In this document: positions 39,131-49,731 of the stretch, one piece after another
Position numbering within the stretch: position 1 is the stretch's first letter
Layout: every line of letters starts with the position of its first letter
Source of the DNA: Flammulina velutipes
Lineage: Eukaryota > Basidiomycota > Agaricomycetes > Agaricales > Physalacriaceae
NCBI GenBank assembly: GCA_011800155.1
Contig: CM022377.1
Span: 1,426,001 to 1,490,000, forward strand
DNA length: 64,000 nucleotides
Direction: 5' to 3'
Made by a program: the position numbers and the translations under genes
The notes under the pieces: model-generated
What the model saw: the letters and a program-made list of their open reading frames with translations, nothing else
Database searches by the model: none
Told to the model about the DNA's origin: nothing

Positions 39131-40881
39131 CTATGTTTGACAATCTGGATGCAATGGGTCTAACATGTCCTGATGCTGTGGCGCCCCCAGCCACACGGGT
39201 ATTCCGATCTCGTCTCCCTGCCCTTCGCTCCAAACAGATCCACAACTTTCGAGGCCCGGTAAGATTGACGAGTGACGGTGATGGCGCTACTGGGACAGCT
39301 TAGAGAAGACTCTAATGTGGATACGGTACTCACGTATTGGCGCATGGCGTCTCTGGTGGAGGCATATCGATCCGCAACGGTCTCGATGCTAACTGGAAGC
39401 ACGCGGTGAGTTTCCACATCTAGAGCTAGAGGAAGTGGGTCTGAGGACGGTGGCGAAGGTGGGCGGTATTCGGAGATGGGCGCCTTCGGGATCGGAGGAG
39501 GAGGAAGGAAGGTGATAACCCTAGCTGCAGACGTAGCAGGTATTCCAGACTTTCGCGCTGGACCTGAGCTAGAGAACGGGAGCCTAAAGATTGCGTGACG
39601 GTCGACGCTAGAGTCAGACTAGTTAGACGTGCATCCGTATGGTTGACGAGAAACCATATACTGTACCTTGTGTTGACTTTGGGTTTCTTCGCTTGGAGAG
39701 TTGTCCAATCTTCGTCTTCAGATGACTTGTATGCTGATATTGGGATATGGCGCTTTCGCGGAATTGTTGTTGGCGGTGTCAGGTTTACTGGTTTATGCAC
39801 AATCGACTGTTTGGCAGGACTAGGGATGGGCGGGCTGGACGATGGAGCATCCATCCAGACGGGTCGCGGAGAGTATTCGGAGCGCATTGTAGCAACAGGT
39901 CGTGGGTCAACTCTAGGAAGCGCTACACAGAATGAGCTGAAGGAAATGCTGGGGACAAAGATGAGACAAACCGTTAGTTTGACTTTGAGGCGCATATATG
40001 CGGCGCTGTGTCGAAAGATTATTTGGTTGAGCTTGCGGAAAGAAGTTATGAGCGTTGGAAGGTGCAAGTTTTTGAGATAGAGCATTTGGATTGAGAGGAG
40101 ACGAAAGCATTTGAGCAGGAGGTTTTCGAGCAGGAGAAGAATGTTTGGGAGCATGTCGAGCAGGCGACGAAAAGTATCCAGGAAGTTTAGGTTGAGTGTG
40201 AGTGTGAGCTTGAGCAGACGTAGATTTTGACTGGATGTTCATTCTTTTAGAAGGAGGCAGAGCATTGCGTGTAGACTGGGAAGATAGAGCGTTCGGAGTA
40301 GCTTGCTTTAAGTTTCTGGCTGGCAGAGTCAAAGGTCTCGTAGCAGTGGCGGCTGGTCGTTGAGTTTGTTTCTTGAAAGCATTGGGAATAGTAGCTGTTG
40401 AACTTGGTTTTCGAGGAGGACTCTTTAGCTTGGTGGGTGCTGGTTTGGGTACTGGGTTAGGCTTCCTGACAGCAGCATTGATTTTCGCGATGCTGAAAGG
40501 ATTTGGCTTGTAGGCGACAGTTTCTTCGCGAGACGAGATGTCGATTTCGTTGAGCAGACGCGTATCCTCCGACGTCTGGTGTTCGCATGAATCACTGTCC
40601 GAGTCCGACGAATCGTCTGCGTGAAGATTTCTTGATGTTCGAAGATTGAATGCCCAACCGGACGAAGACATTGCAGCGAATGCAACGGCAGCACGACCTC
40701 GAGGAGGTGAGGAAGACGGACGTTGGACGGAGATACAGCACGTCCGAATCGGGGTGCGGGATACCAAATCCAGAATTGCCACCACGTGTTCCTTTTTACC
40801 GACGCCACATGAAGACATGAGGTTACGCACAGCGACTCGGCCTGTCTCAGTGGAAATTGATGCTCTTCTTGTATTCATCAT
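39131..40881 (-). CDS. Disordered Lys/Pro/Ser-rich hypothetical protein
   Basis: No domain recognised. The start at 40881 (MMNTRRASIST) is the first ATG of a long open frame. Exon 1 runs to about 39965 and encodes Ser/Pro/Lys/Gln-rich sequence with repeated PARKPP/SSPAR-type phrases and an acidic SSDSDSDS patch. A 55-nt intron (GTCTCA...CCTAG) joins TNGL to VDPRPVATM, and a second (GTACAG...CTCTAG) joins KVNTS to VDRHAIFRLPF. A downstream segment (ALDVETHRVLPVSIETVADR and RDAMRQYV) looks helical. The 3' end is uncertain: a good splice signal near 39,300-39,345 allows stops at 39160, at 39131 or just after that intron. The composition suggests a nuclear or scaffold protein, which is inference. 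Confidence 0.6.
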
Positions 40882-41747
40882 CAATGTTCCGCTGTTAATA
40901 GCCACCCCCAAACCATCCCGTGGGCAGTAACGGACCGTGCTGTACACAGATGTGCCCGAATACGATACATATCTACATATACACGGCGATGTATGTGGCG
41001 TCGGCGGCTGATAATTAGGCCGGGAATCAGGAAGACCACCGTGACGCCACAACACCGAGTCCGGTGTCTAAGACATCAGCCCACCATTCATCCGGTCATT
41101 CGAACCTTGAATTTGTGGCTTCTCGTTTACAGGCCTAAAAGCGCACGGTAGAAGGTACCAGACCGACACCGAGAAAGTATGAAATCACTGTCAGTTATGA
41201 GGCAGGGGAGATGGGATGTGCTCAGGATGAATCGCAAGTAACATCTACTGCGTGAGGCAACTTCCAGCGCGTGCCGGCGGTACAGTAACTCCTTGGGTGG
41301 GTGCGGCGCTATCGGTGCTTGCAGCAAATGGGCACACGCAAATGAAACCATTATCCCTCGCTCTGGCGACACTCGTCGAAAAAATCTCCGATATCAGAGA
41401 CTGAGCACAGACTGAACTCCTTCATCGTCAAGAAACAGAGCGAAACAAACGCGATCGGACTGAAGCGCGTACTGATCTCGGCTGATCGGAGGCATTTTCG
41501 GCAACATGTGACGGTCAGGGTCTCGTTCTCGGTTTCGCCCAAGTTTGGCTCAGGCTTTCACGGTCTCTCCTACTTGTATTCATGCTATGAATTGTTAAGC
41601 AGAAAAGCTAGCAATCGTGTCTTCCACATCGGATATTTTGCGGAGTTGCTTGGTTGCCCTGTCGCATGTCCTCACGGCTGTTTATACTTTCATTGTTCCC
41701 TTCTTCACCCGAACGGTTCTTGTCCTCCCACCATCACTACCCCTCTC
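40882..41747. other. Divergent promoter region, disordered protein and RBR ligase
   Basis: No coding region recognised; open frames here begin with GTG and carry no motifs. The RBR leader appears long. Confidence 0.5.
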
Positions 41748-43570
41748 ATGGATTGGGACATCACTGCAGGTGCCACTGGTCCGACGTCTGTCTTCCATCC
41801 TTACGATGCTCACGACTTGCCCAATATTCTGGATAACTGGCCACCTATACAAGGCGGTAATCGAGACGACTTAGTCTTCCCTGTGCCGATGGAATTTTCA
41901 CAGTGGGAATCAGAGTTCGTCCAGGATCCCGTCCCACTGCATGTTCCACGGACAGTAGGACCCATTCCCCCACTCACAAGATCCCGGCGTCGAGAGAGCC
42001 AAACATTCCCAACCGTTCTGCTGCCAGGCAGAGCACCCCCTCACCGTCCTCTGCGCAACCCACGCCCTCATCCCCGTCATCATACGGGCTCTGAGTCTCC
42101 TCAATTGCAACACGTTGCTTCTAGGCTGGAGTCCCGGCTTCGCAGGGCAAGGCCACGACTTCGCGAGGCCCTTCAGATGGCCGACGGGTGAGTCTGCAAT
42201 CGGTTTCCTCATACAGCTTTCTGACGCACAACAGCACAACAGCTTCATCATTAACGCCGCCCATTCATTCTCCACCTCAGTCCGACAACCTTACTTCCAG
42301 GTAACATCCACTGTCAAAAAGCTTTCACATCATCTGATTACCATGCTCTTACAGCGCCAACCCAACATGCGTCGTCTGTTTCGACGACATCCAAACCGCA
42401 GCAATCTCTGCCCCCTGTAGCCATACTTTCGACGTCGAATGCGCCGAGGCCCTCATAAACAACGCGCTCAAAGATGAATCCCTCTACCCCCCAAAATGCT
42501 GTGGCAGGCCAATCCCCGTTCAATCTGTCGAAGGCCATATCGACGAAGCCATCACATCCTTGTGGAAAGACAAGCACACGGAATTAAGCACGCCACTCCG
42601 CGTGTATTGCGCGAAGAAAACATGCAGCCGCTTTCTCGGGCCGAGGACGAGTGGCGACGCTGCGCCAGATGCTCTGAATTGCTCGAAATGCAGCATGTTC
42701 ACCTGCAGCAGCTGCCTCAGTGAAGTCGCTGAAGGCGATCGAGATGGCCATAGCTGCACGGAGAGCGAGACAGAGGCCCAAGTACGTCAACTGGCTGGAG
42801 ATCAGCGATGGGCTACCTGTCCTGGATGCAAAACACTAGTCGAGCTGTCTATGGGATGCAACCATGTCTTTTGTCGCTGTGGGACGCAGTTCTGCTACGT
42901 ATGCCACCAGAAATGGGAAGCGTGCCAGTGCTCAGGGAGTATGATGCGTATTCGCCGACACATGGCTACTCTACGTCGACGACAGAGTGCTGTTAATTCC
43001 AAGAGAGAGCATCCTTACCGCAGACCTCCCACTCAACGAGCGACTGGATCTGCGAGCGATTCGCCGACTTCTGAGACGTCCTCACCCATCCTTGATAACA
43101 CCTTTTTCCCAATCCTCCCGTCATACACAGTCGGCGCCTCTCCAAATCTCCCTCATTACTCTCCGAACCCCCCGGCAGCGGCTTCGCCGAGAATCAGCCC
43201 ATTCATTTCGTACATGAACGCTCTGACCTCTTCTTACGAGGAAGCTCTCGTACGGGGAGAGCCCACGGACCAAATACTCTCGGAGCACCGCGCTCTGATT
43301 CGGCAACAGCACGAGCTTTCATATCCCCCGATCTCCCCCCATTCTCCCAACGTGCTTGATGCTCAAGCGCCCAGTGTGGTCCCCACCGGCGAGACACCAT
43401 CATTCCATCCGAATCGGATAACAGATGTCAATGAACATCAGGCGTTCAGTGCTGGTACCAGTCAGGACGTCCCACCGTTTCTGTCCGCAGATTTCTTCCT
43501 ATCGACATTACCCCACCTATACCCATCATCTTCTGGATCTCGACGGTATACTCACGGAGACAACTTCTAG
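41748..43570 (+). CDS. RBR-type (RING-IBR-RING) E3 ubiquitin ligase
   Basis: Transfers ubiquitin from an E2 to substrate through a catalytic cysteine on RING2. Three exons (41748-42187, 42235-42300, 42355-43570) give 573 residues. An N-terminal Pro/Arg-rich region precedes RING1 (CVVCFDD, then CSHTFDVEC, then PPKCC; residues about 174-220). The IBR follows with YCAKKTC, NCSKCSMFTCSSC and DRDGHSC. RING2 (about 323-352) reads CPGCKTLVELSMGCNHVFC with the expected catalytic Cys in GCNH, then CGTQFCYVCHQKWEACQC. The long C-terminal half is disordered and Pro/Ser-rich, without a recognisable domain. The start at 41748 is the first ATG giving an open frame; no closer relative among named RBR ligases can be assigned. 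Confidence 0.9.
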
Positions 43571-43922
43571 TGATTGGGATACCTAAATGACCATTTTGCT
43601 TTCGAAACGCATTTGTATTATTACTGTAACGCAAGAATCAACGGTATCTTGGTGGATCTGAATTGCTTAGCAAAGACGGGGGGACGTTCTCAGATTTCAG
43701 ACATTGATTCACAACGGAAACATATTTAGCAATGTATCATTCTTCTTTTCGGCTGCATACAGCTGCGGCTATGCAAGGCTATGTGGTTGCTGTGAGTGTG
43801 TGGCGTCGGTTTTTACAAGAATGACGTGTCGCACGTGACAGATCTGATATCATCGATGGAGAATCCTTAAAAGACGGAATCTCGCAAAGATCGTGCTCAT
43901 CTGTTCCTTTCTTTTCACCACC
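43571..43922. other. Intergenic: RBR 3' region and cyclophilin promoter
   Basis: CTTAAAAGA at about 43,866 is the only TATA-like element. No gene seen. Confidence 0.5.
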
Positions 43923-44564
43923 ATGTCCAACGTCTACGTGAGCGCTGTCTGTTTCCCAGTCACTTTTCTGCGTCTTACACTGGATCTAGTTTGATATCAC
44001 CATCGACGGCAAAGATGCAGGCCGTATCACCTTCAAGCTGTACGACGACGTAGTGCCCAAGACCGCCAAAAACTTCCGCGAGCTCGCCACCGGCCAGCAC
44101 GGTTTCGGATACGCTGGCTCTGGCTTCCACCGTATCATCCCCAACTTCATGCTCCAGGGAGGTGACTTCACCAGGCACAATGGTACCGGTGGCAAGTCCA
44201 TCTACGGCGAAAAGTTCGCAGGTGAGGTCTATCGATGTGCGGCGATGGGGACGATTTGACCGTTCCCCGACAGATGAGAACTTCCAGCTCAAGCACACCA
44301 AGCCTGGTATCCTGTCGATGGCCAACGCCGGCAAGAACACCAACGGCTCGCAGTTCTTCATCACCACTGTCGTTACCTCTTGGCTCGATGGTGCCCACGT
44401 CGTCTTTGGTATGTCTAATACTTCGAGGTGCTGGATATCTGCTGACGGAATGCGTAGGCGAGGTGACTGAGGGCTTGGACCTGGTTAAGAAGATTGAGGC
44501 TCTCGGAACTGCTTCTGGCACGCCCAAGAGCAAGGTCACCATCTCTGCCTCTGGCACCGTTTAA
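43923..44564 (+). CDS. Cyclophilin A, peptidyl-prolyl cis-trans isomerase
   Basis: Cytosolic prolyl isomerase and cyclosporin A target. Four exons (43923-43937, 43990-44221, 44274-44408, 44458-44564) give 162 residues, the size of a single-domain cyclophilin. The first coding exon is just 15 nt (MSNVY). Active-site residues are present: [15 protein letters not shown] with the catalytic Arg, the [18 protein letters not shown] block, and [12 protein letters not shown] with the Trp that contacts cyclosporin. The protein ends SASGTV. A CTTAAAAGA sequence about 55 bp upstream may serve as a weak TATA element. Secure call. Confidence 0.96.
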
Positions 44565-45243
44565 GAATGTCTTTATTAGTAACATTAAATGGGGAGAGAA
44601 GAAGACCGCTCTGTACTGTGTAACATGAAAACCCAATTTATTGGATTTGTTGTACTTTTTATTGCGGAGGGCTGTTGAGTTTGGCGCTAGCGCTGTCATA
44701 GTTGACAGTTTTTACGTGCGCCGAGAGTGCGGCGCTAAAATGAATAAACAACGTCCCCTATTCGCACGCCTTGACCAGGACTGTCGACGTCCATTCTTTC
44801 TCTTTCTTTTCTTTTCATTTTTCATTCTATTCTGTTCGTTGGATCACGGAATTTCACAAGCAGGTTGACCCTGACTTGCGATCTGGGTAAGCTTGACTTT
44901 TACACCCACGGCCCTCCATGCCAACGACCCGCACGCTTGTTTAACTGAGCCTGGACAGCACCACGACATTCATTTGGACAGAAAGGCTATCGAGCAATCG
45001 ACTTGCTCGTGCTCCTTGTCCGCTACTCTCGTTAACAAATCTTGTTGATCGGCGCAAGACTGCTGGCTGTATGCATGACCTCTGTCTCGGATTCTGGCAA
45101 CAAAAAGCTTGGGGCTTCGAACCAGAAGCCCTTGCTATGGTCTCATAAAATGCAACGCAAGCGACAGACCCTGTCCGTTTTTCATCCTCCGAAAAATGCT
45201 TAACTGACCGTTCGTTCATAGATCCCTCGACTTTACGTCCATC
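44565..45243. other. Intergenic: cyclophilin 3' region and mucin promoter
   Basis: A T/C-rich tract at 44,793-44,835 probably marks a promoter of the mucin gene. No gene seen. Confidence 0.5.
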
Positions 45244-46701
45244 ATGAGTGAATCAGCGTCTAGTGCGGACCCAACTAGCTCTCCTTTATCTTCATCGCGA
45301 GAAGCCTCCTCGTCGTCCTCGTCGAGCTATTCGGAGTCATTTATTAGCTCAATGCCGTCAAGTTCTGACTCCTATACTTCGTCGGATTACTCCTCCTCGA
45401 GCCAGAGTTCCTCCCCACCAGAGAGTTATTCGCTGTGAGCCACCCCCTCGCCCACTCTCCGTTGGTTTCACTGACTAGTCTCAGGACGTCGTCTTCGAGC
45501 TCTAGGTCCATGTCCACCTCCACTTCCAGGTCCACCTCCAGGTCCATGTCCAATTCCAGGTCTTCCTACTCATGGTCCTCGCCCTCCAATTCCTGGTCAT
45601 CCACAGTCACCCCGTGGATATCAACGTCAACGACCACTGAAATTACTACGCGAACCATTACGGAGGAAGGGAGTGACACCTCCTTGCCGCACATAACTGT
45701 GTATCAGCCGATACCCACCTCGACGCTAACAGCAACATTGTTCAGCACCACCAGCGAACAGACCGGCGCCCTCAGTACGGACGGCACAGGGCAAGGGGGC
45801 AACTCGTGTGTCTCGTTCCTCAATATCGCATCCTCCATTTTACTGATGTTCTCCTGTCAGATTTTCCCGGAACACGGGGGCCATCGTTGGCGTTGCTCTG
45901 GCCGTCGCGTTCGTCGTCATATCGAGTGCATTTCTTATTTTCTTTGGATGCCGACGATACCGCAGCCGACGGCAGTTGGTCGAAAATATGTGGAAGCCGC
46001 CACTCCCGGACGATGCCTCTGATAGACATGCTGCGTCGGCGGTCATGAGGGAGCTTGGTTTCGTTAGTGTTGGTAGCGCAAGTGGACATAGTCACGATCC
46101 TGCGGGCGTTAGTGCGGACGGTCTCACTCCGAGTGCAACTGGACATGGTCATCTCTCACGTCATTCCTCAGACGGCTTCCAGCTTTCGAGCCAGGGCCAT
46201 TCCTCTGGCGAATCCTCCACTCGTGGTCTGCTCGCATCCGCACGACTCGCACATGGAGACGATGGTTCCACCAGCTACTTCCCACAGATGGTGGATCCTC
46301 GTCGTCCTCATAACCTAATTATTCCTGCATCAGTTCCCCCTCTGCCGCCACTACCACTTACACGGTCGCCTGCGTCGCCGAACTCTCCTTATTCCAACCC
46401 TGCATCGCTTCTGAATTCAGCATCTGTGGTCTCACCCGCACCTGCTGCCGCTGTACCAAACACGCCGTCGCCACCGCCTCAATGGCCACGTCCTACCATG
46501 CCGCTTCCTGCGTTCGGTTCCACCTCCGAGCTACCGCGTCTTCTTCAGAACGACAGTTACGTGAGTTTCCGAGACGATGCAGATTATTCGCGTTCTATCG
46601 TTCGTCCTGGGATCATAATGCGGAGGGATAGCGACATGACACCCGCTGACGACGATACGAGCTTTACTTTCCACCATAACCATCCCGGCAGGGCGTTGTG
46701 A
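45244..46701 (+). CDS. Mucin-like Ser/Thr-rich single-pass membrane protein
   Basis: Three exons (45244-45434, 45485-45805, 45861-46701) give 450 residues. The first ~170 residues are almost pure Ser with Thr, Tyr and Arg, partly built from repeated STSRS/SMSNS units, then TTTEITTRTITEE. One hydrophobic helix follows (AIVGVALAVAFVVISSAFLIFF), then basic CRRYRSRR and a cytosolic tail of about 230 residues rich in Ser, Pro and His. This layout, an O-glycosylated stalk, one transmembrane helix and an intracellular tail, is that of fungal cell-wall stress sensors (Wsc/Mid2 type) and other mucins. No WSC cysteine domain is present, and no clear signal peptide is seen at the N-terminus, which would need an alternative topology or a missed exon. 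Confidence 0.7.
45503..45569 (+). repeat. Degenerate AGGTCCA-type tandem repeat in the mucin gene
   Basis: Units of 9-24 nt beginning AGGTCCA/AGGTCTT recur four times and encode SRS/STS/SMS repeats in the extracellular stalk. Confidence 0.6.
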
Positions 46702-47067
46702 ATCATGGACATTTCACTTTCGCCCCTCAAGTTATATACATGCGCACATACATATACGATCTTTACACTTACTGCTACACACACGAAACTGCTGTATAAC
46801 TAGGTTGCTACCACACTCGCTTTCGATACCCTGTATTGCGTATTTACTTTATGATATCCTTAATCTTATATGTCCATGTTAGACACGTAGAAGTGTCTGT
46901 AAATAGTTGTTCTATCCTTGATGCCTTCACCGTTGACTGTATACTTCTTGATTGCGCCACATTTCTAAAACAAGCGAACAATGAACGTTATGGAACCCTA
47001 AGGGTTGTGACACAGCGTGACACATCTTCAAATATTGTCCTTGTCTCGTCCATCATCTCTCTGAAAG
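46702..47067. other. Intergenic between mucin gene and small conserved gene
   Basis: AT-rich; no gene seen. Confidence 0.5.
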
Positions 47068-47652
47068 ATGCCCAAAGAAACAAGAAAGGAAAAGACCTAC
47101 TCGAAGGAGACGGATACACGCCCTTTTAGACCGCCTGGTGGTGCGAGAAAAGGAATGGAGACTGCATGAGTTTAACGACCTTCCAGGTAGACCCAGGGTG
47201 AAACTTCCTCTGCTCAAACCTGAGGAATTGCAAGAATTGAGGAAGAATCCTAATGTTATCACGGTACGACGCGTCCTCTGGATTTTCAAGCCACTCAATA
47301 CTGCATTTAGTTCGAACATGACCCCACACTCGACATGACCGACAAATATGGTGAATACACTATTTGTATCCGACCACCAACTCCTCCGAGGCTATCATGT
47401 TATTGGGTCCGCGTCTTTGACAAGGATATGAAAGTGCTCGACGATCCCAATTCGCCTATCGGCTTTTACGACGCTGAGTATCCAAATCGACGTGTGTACA
47501 ATCGGGACGACTTTGCGGTTTGGACGGGATGCCAGAATCGGAGGTACTTTCTGAAAGACGGGGAGAAGATTATCTGCGAGTTCGGGGGAGAGACGGTCGT
47601 GCGGGCTTTGCCTTATCGTTCTGTTACTAAAGGCGACAAGTTTGATTTATAG
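47068..47652 (+). CDS. Small conserved hypothetical protein
   Basis: Three exons (47068-47140, 47187-47263, 47311-47652) join in phase to 163 residues. Exon 1 encodes a Lys-rich start (MPKETRKEKTYSKE) and the first intron has a good TTTAAC branch site and CCAG acceptor. The rest has a compact, globular look: PLLKPEELQELRKNP, EYTICIRPPTPPR, YWVRVFDKDMKVLDDP, RDDFAVWTGCQNRRYF and a basic/hydrophobic end. I do not recognise the family. The strong protein-like composition plus phase-consistent introns support a real gene. No signal peptide or membrane helix. Function unknown. Confidence 0.65.
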
Positions 47653-47708
47653 AAGTGGCTTTTGTTCACTGACGCGAACTGCGTGCCACCCTCGTCCTTG
47701 CCATTGCT

Positions 47709-48874
47709 CTCTGGATGAAATTGTACCTCTGAGTCTCCGTGGTGACTAGAATACCGCTACATCAATCAAAAGGTCTTTAACTCACGTTCCTTGACTCAAT
47801 ATTTCTTCTCTATCCCATTGGGTATCCACTGGTTGAATACCTTCCCACGGAATCCGTCCTCTTGAATTTAATAAATACAAACAAGTTACACAATCAGCAG
47901 AGGGGCTAGGACTAAACTTACAGTTGCCCATCACCAATGGTACAGTAACTCTCTCAAGTACTGAACCCCAATCGACAAATATGTGAGCCTCGTTTGAGCT
48001 GCTGAATGTTCCAGTGTCTACTATTTCCAATCAACTCAAGGTCGACCCTGCCTTCCTGGAAGTTTGCCGAGCGATCTTTGCCGAAGACCATTCACGCACT
48101 CATGCACATGCTTCGCCCAAGTTTGACAAGCTTGACATTGGACAATCACCGAGACCATCTCATCGCCAACTACCCCTCTGCGTTCACTGACACCCATGGA
48201 ACGCCTAGCGGGCAGCCCTTTGTTTATAGGACGGGCGATGCCTGGTCAAAGCCCGAGGGCGCCCGCGAAGGCTACTATCTGCATGTACGGGAGCTACGTC
48301 CCATCCACGACCATCCCATCACGGACTCCTGGGTCGGAATCCTTCACAGTATCAAGCTGTACCTAGGCGGGCGCGGTCATGCCTTCACTGCAATAATGGG
48401 CTTCGCGTGGGCCAACGCTGGCGATGAGAGACCGTTCTGAGCTTGTTCACCAACTCTTGTCTCGCCTGGTCTTCTCCTCCCGCCTGGTCTTCCCTTTCTT
48501 GCCTAGTCTCCGCCTTCACGCAGTACGCTCGCTGCTTCTGTTTCCATTATATGTTCCTCTCATTATTCTTTTCATCGTCGTCGATGCTGACGTAGTACTG
48601 AATGAGTAGAGACAACTGGAGAGACTAGAGTATAATAGGGAATGATCAAGACTTGTCTTGTCCTCTTGTTGGGCTCTCGTTTGCGTCCTCTCTACCTGTA
48701 AGAGGAATGTTCAATTGGGTAATCTGACTATATCGCTATGCCACCATCCTTCTTGATTGTTTGAAAACAATCTCTGTTTTGCAAGGAGTACTTGCATTCT
48801 TCCCTACTATAGCGACTGACATGAAGTGTGTTCTACCCCAACTCTCTCTCTGTGCATCCTCTGGATGAAATTGT
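47709..48874. repeat. 16-bp direct repeat pair flanking the gene relic
   Basis: CTCTGGATGAAATTGT occurs at 47709-47724 and again at 48859-48874 in the same orientation. No terminal inverted repeats or transposase were found between them. Confidence 0.6.
47987..48440 (+). pseudogene. Relic of a protein gene, frameshifted and without a start
   Basis: Two overlapping reading frames look protein-like and seem to belong to one gene. The first, open from 47987, includes VDPAFLEVCRAIFAEDH and SPKFDKLDIGQ but has no ATG. The second takes over near 48145 and includes HLIANYPSAFTDTHGTPSG, GQPFVYRTGDAWSKPEGA and HPITDSWVGILHSI, stopping at 48440 after GDERPF. The switch needs a one-base frameshift; no GT...AG intron bridges it convincingly. 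I do not recognise the family. It is probably a decayed or partial gene copy. A perfect 16-bp direct repeat brackets it at 47709 and 48859. Confidence 0.45.
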
Positions 48875-49089
48875 GCGCTCTAGTAACGCCAGGTGCTCTC
48901 TTCGAATTATAACTCTGCTGATGTTAGCAAAGACAAAAGCGACCAGGAAACTTGGAGTTCGAACTTCGTCGGAGACAGGTTTGAGACTTATAGTTCTATT
49001 CCTCCAGAGAAAGAGGTCCATGCCGAAGATGTATCAACTGAGATTGCACCGTGTTACAATCTATATAGGCCAAATACTGACCAGAACAC
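48441..49089. other. Intergenic between gene relic and CTR gene 3' end
   Basis: Contains the right copy of the 16-bp repeat. CT-rich around 48,470-48,560; no gene seen. Confidence 0.5.
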
Positions 49090-49731
49090 TCAGCAACCAC
49101 AGCCTTCCTGTTTACCCTCATTGGCAATGGATACGTCCCGGCTCGCAATGAAGTGACCCACAAATGTTGCAGCCTACATCGTTGTCAAGCGTCTTTGGGT
49201 ACAATTGAAGGAAGGAACGTACGAAAATGGTCAAGATGACGCCTCCGTTGTAGTACATGGCCAGCAACATGAGCATATAGCCTGCGCCGAATTGAACCGT
49301 ATGGAAGGCACTTCGAATAAGCTGTTGGGTGATGGTAGGCCTTTGTACAGGAGTCAGATGTGAATGACAGGGGATCAAGGCGAGCATCGACATACTTGAA
49401 CTGTGTAGGGGAGCCGAATGGCAAAACTTTGGCAATGTCGCTGTCTGGTGCGGGGGCGTATCCTTTGGTAATCCTGCGATCGTACTCGCGGGCCATGCGA
49501 CGGAAGGCTTCTAGCAGGACGACGAGTGCGAAGAGGGCGATGAGGGAACCGACATAGGCGCCTGAGCGGCTGGTGTTAGAGATTTGAATTTGCGTAGAAG
49601 AATGGTTACTTGCCTACGCTACGGATGTGCCACTGCGTCGAGATGAAGCAAGCATTGACGGTGTACCAATTCCACATCATGGAGATCTTGCAAGCAGCGG
49701 ATTCGCTGGCAGAACCATGTCCCATGTCCAT
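49090..49731 (-). CDS. CTR-family high-affinity copper transporter
   Basis: Trimeric copper(I) importer. Four exons (49731-49614, 49561-49396, 49340-49223, 49173-49090) give 161 residues with three membrane helices. The N-terminus MDMGHGS supplies a minimal Met motif, then CKISMMWNWYTVNACFIS starts helix 1. Helix 1-2 features GAYVGSLIAL and a cytosolic loop with RRMAREYDRRITKGY. Helix 2 has the essential MLLAMYYNG (Met-x3-Met) and helix 3 has VGHFIASRD. The C-terminus is KQEGCGC, whose cysteines can hand copper to chaperones. Intron 1 (49562-49613) has a GC donor (GCAAGT) rather than GT, required to keep the family sequence in frame. A minus-strand TATATAAA lies far upstream at about 50420, implying a leader of about 650 nt. 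Confidence 0.9.

Noticed and set aside
39595..40080. 161-codon plus-strand frame opposite the disordered protein
   Set aside because: Antisense to exons supported by phase-consistent introns; no recognisable motif.
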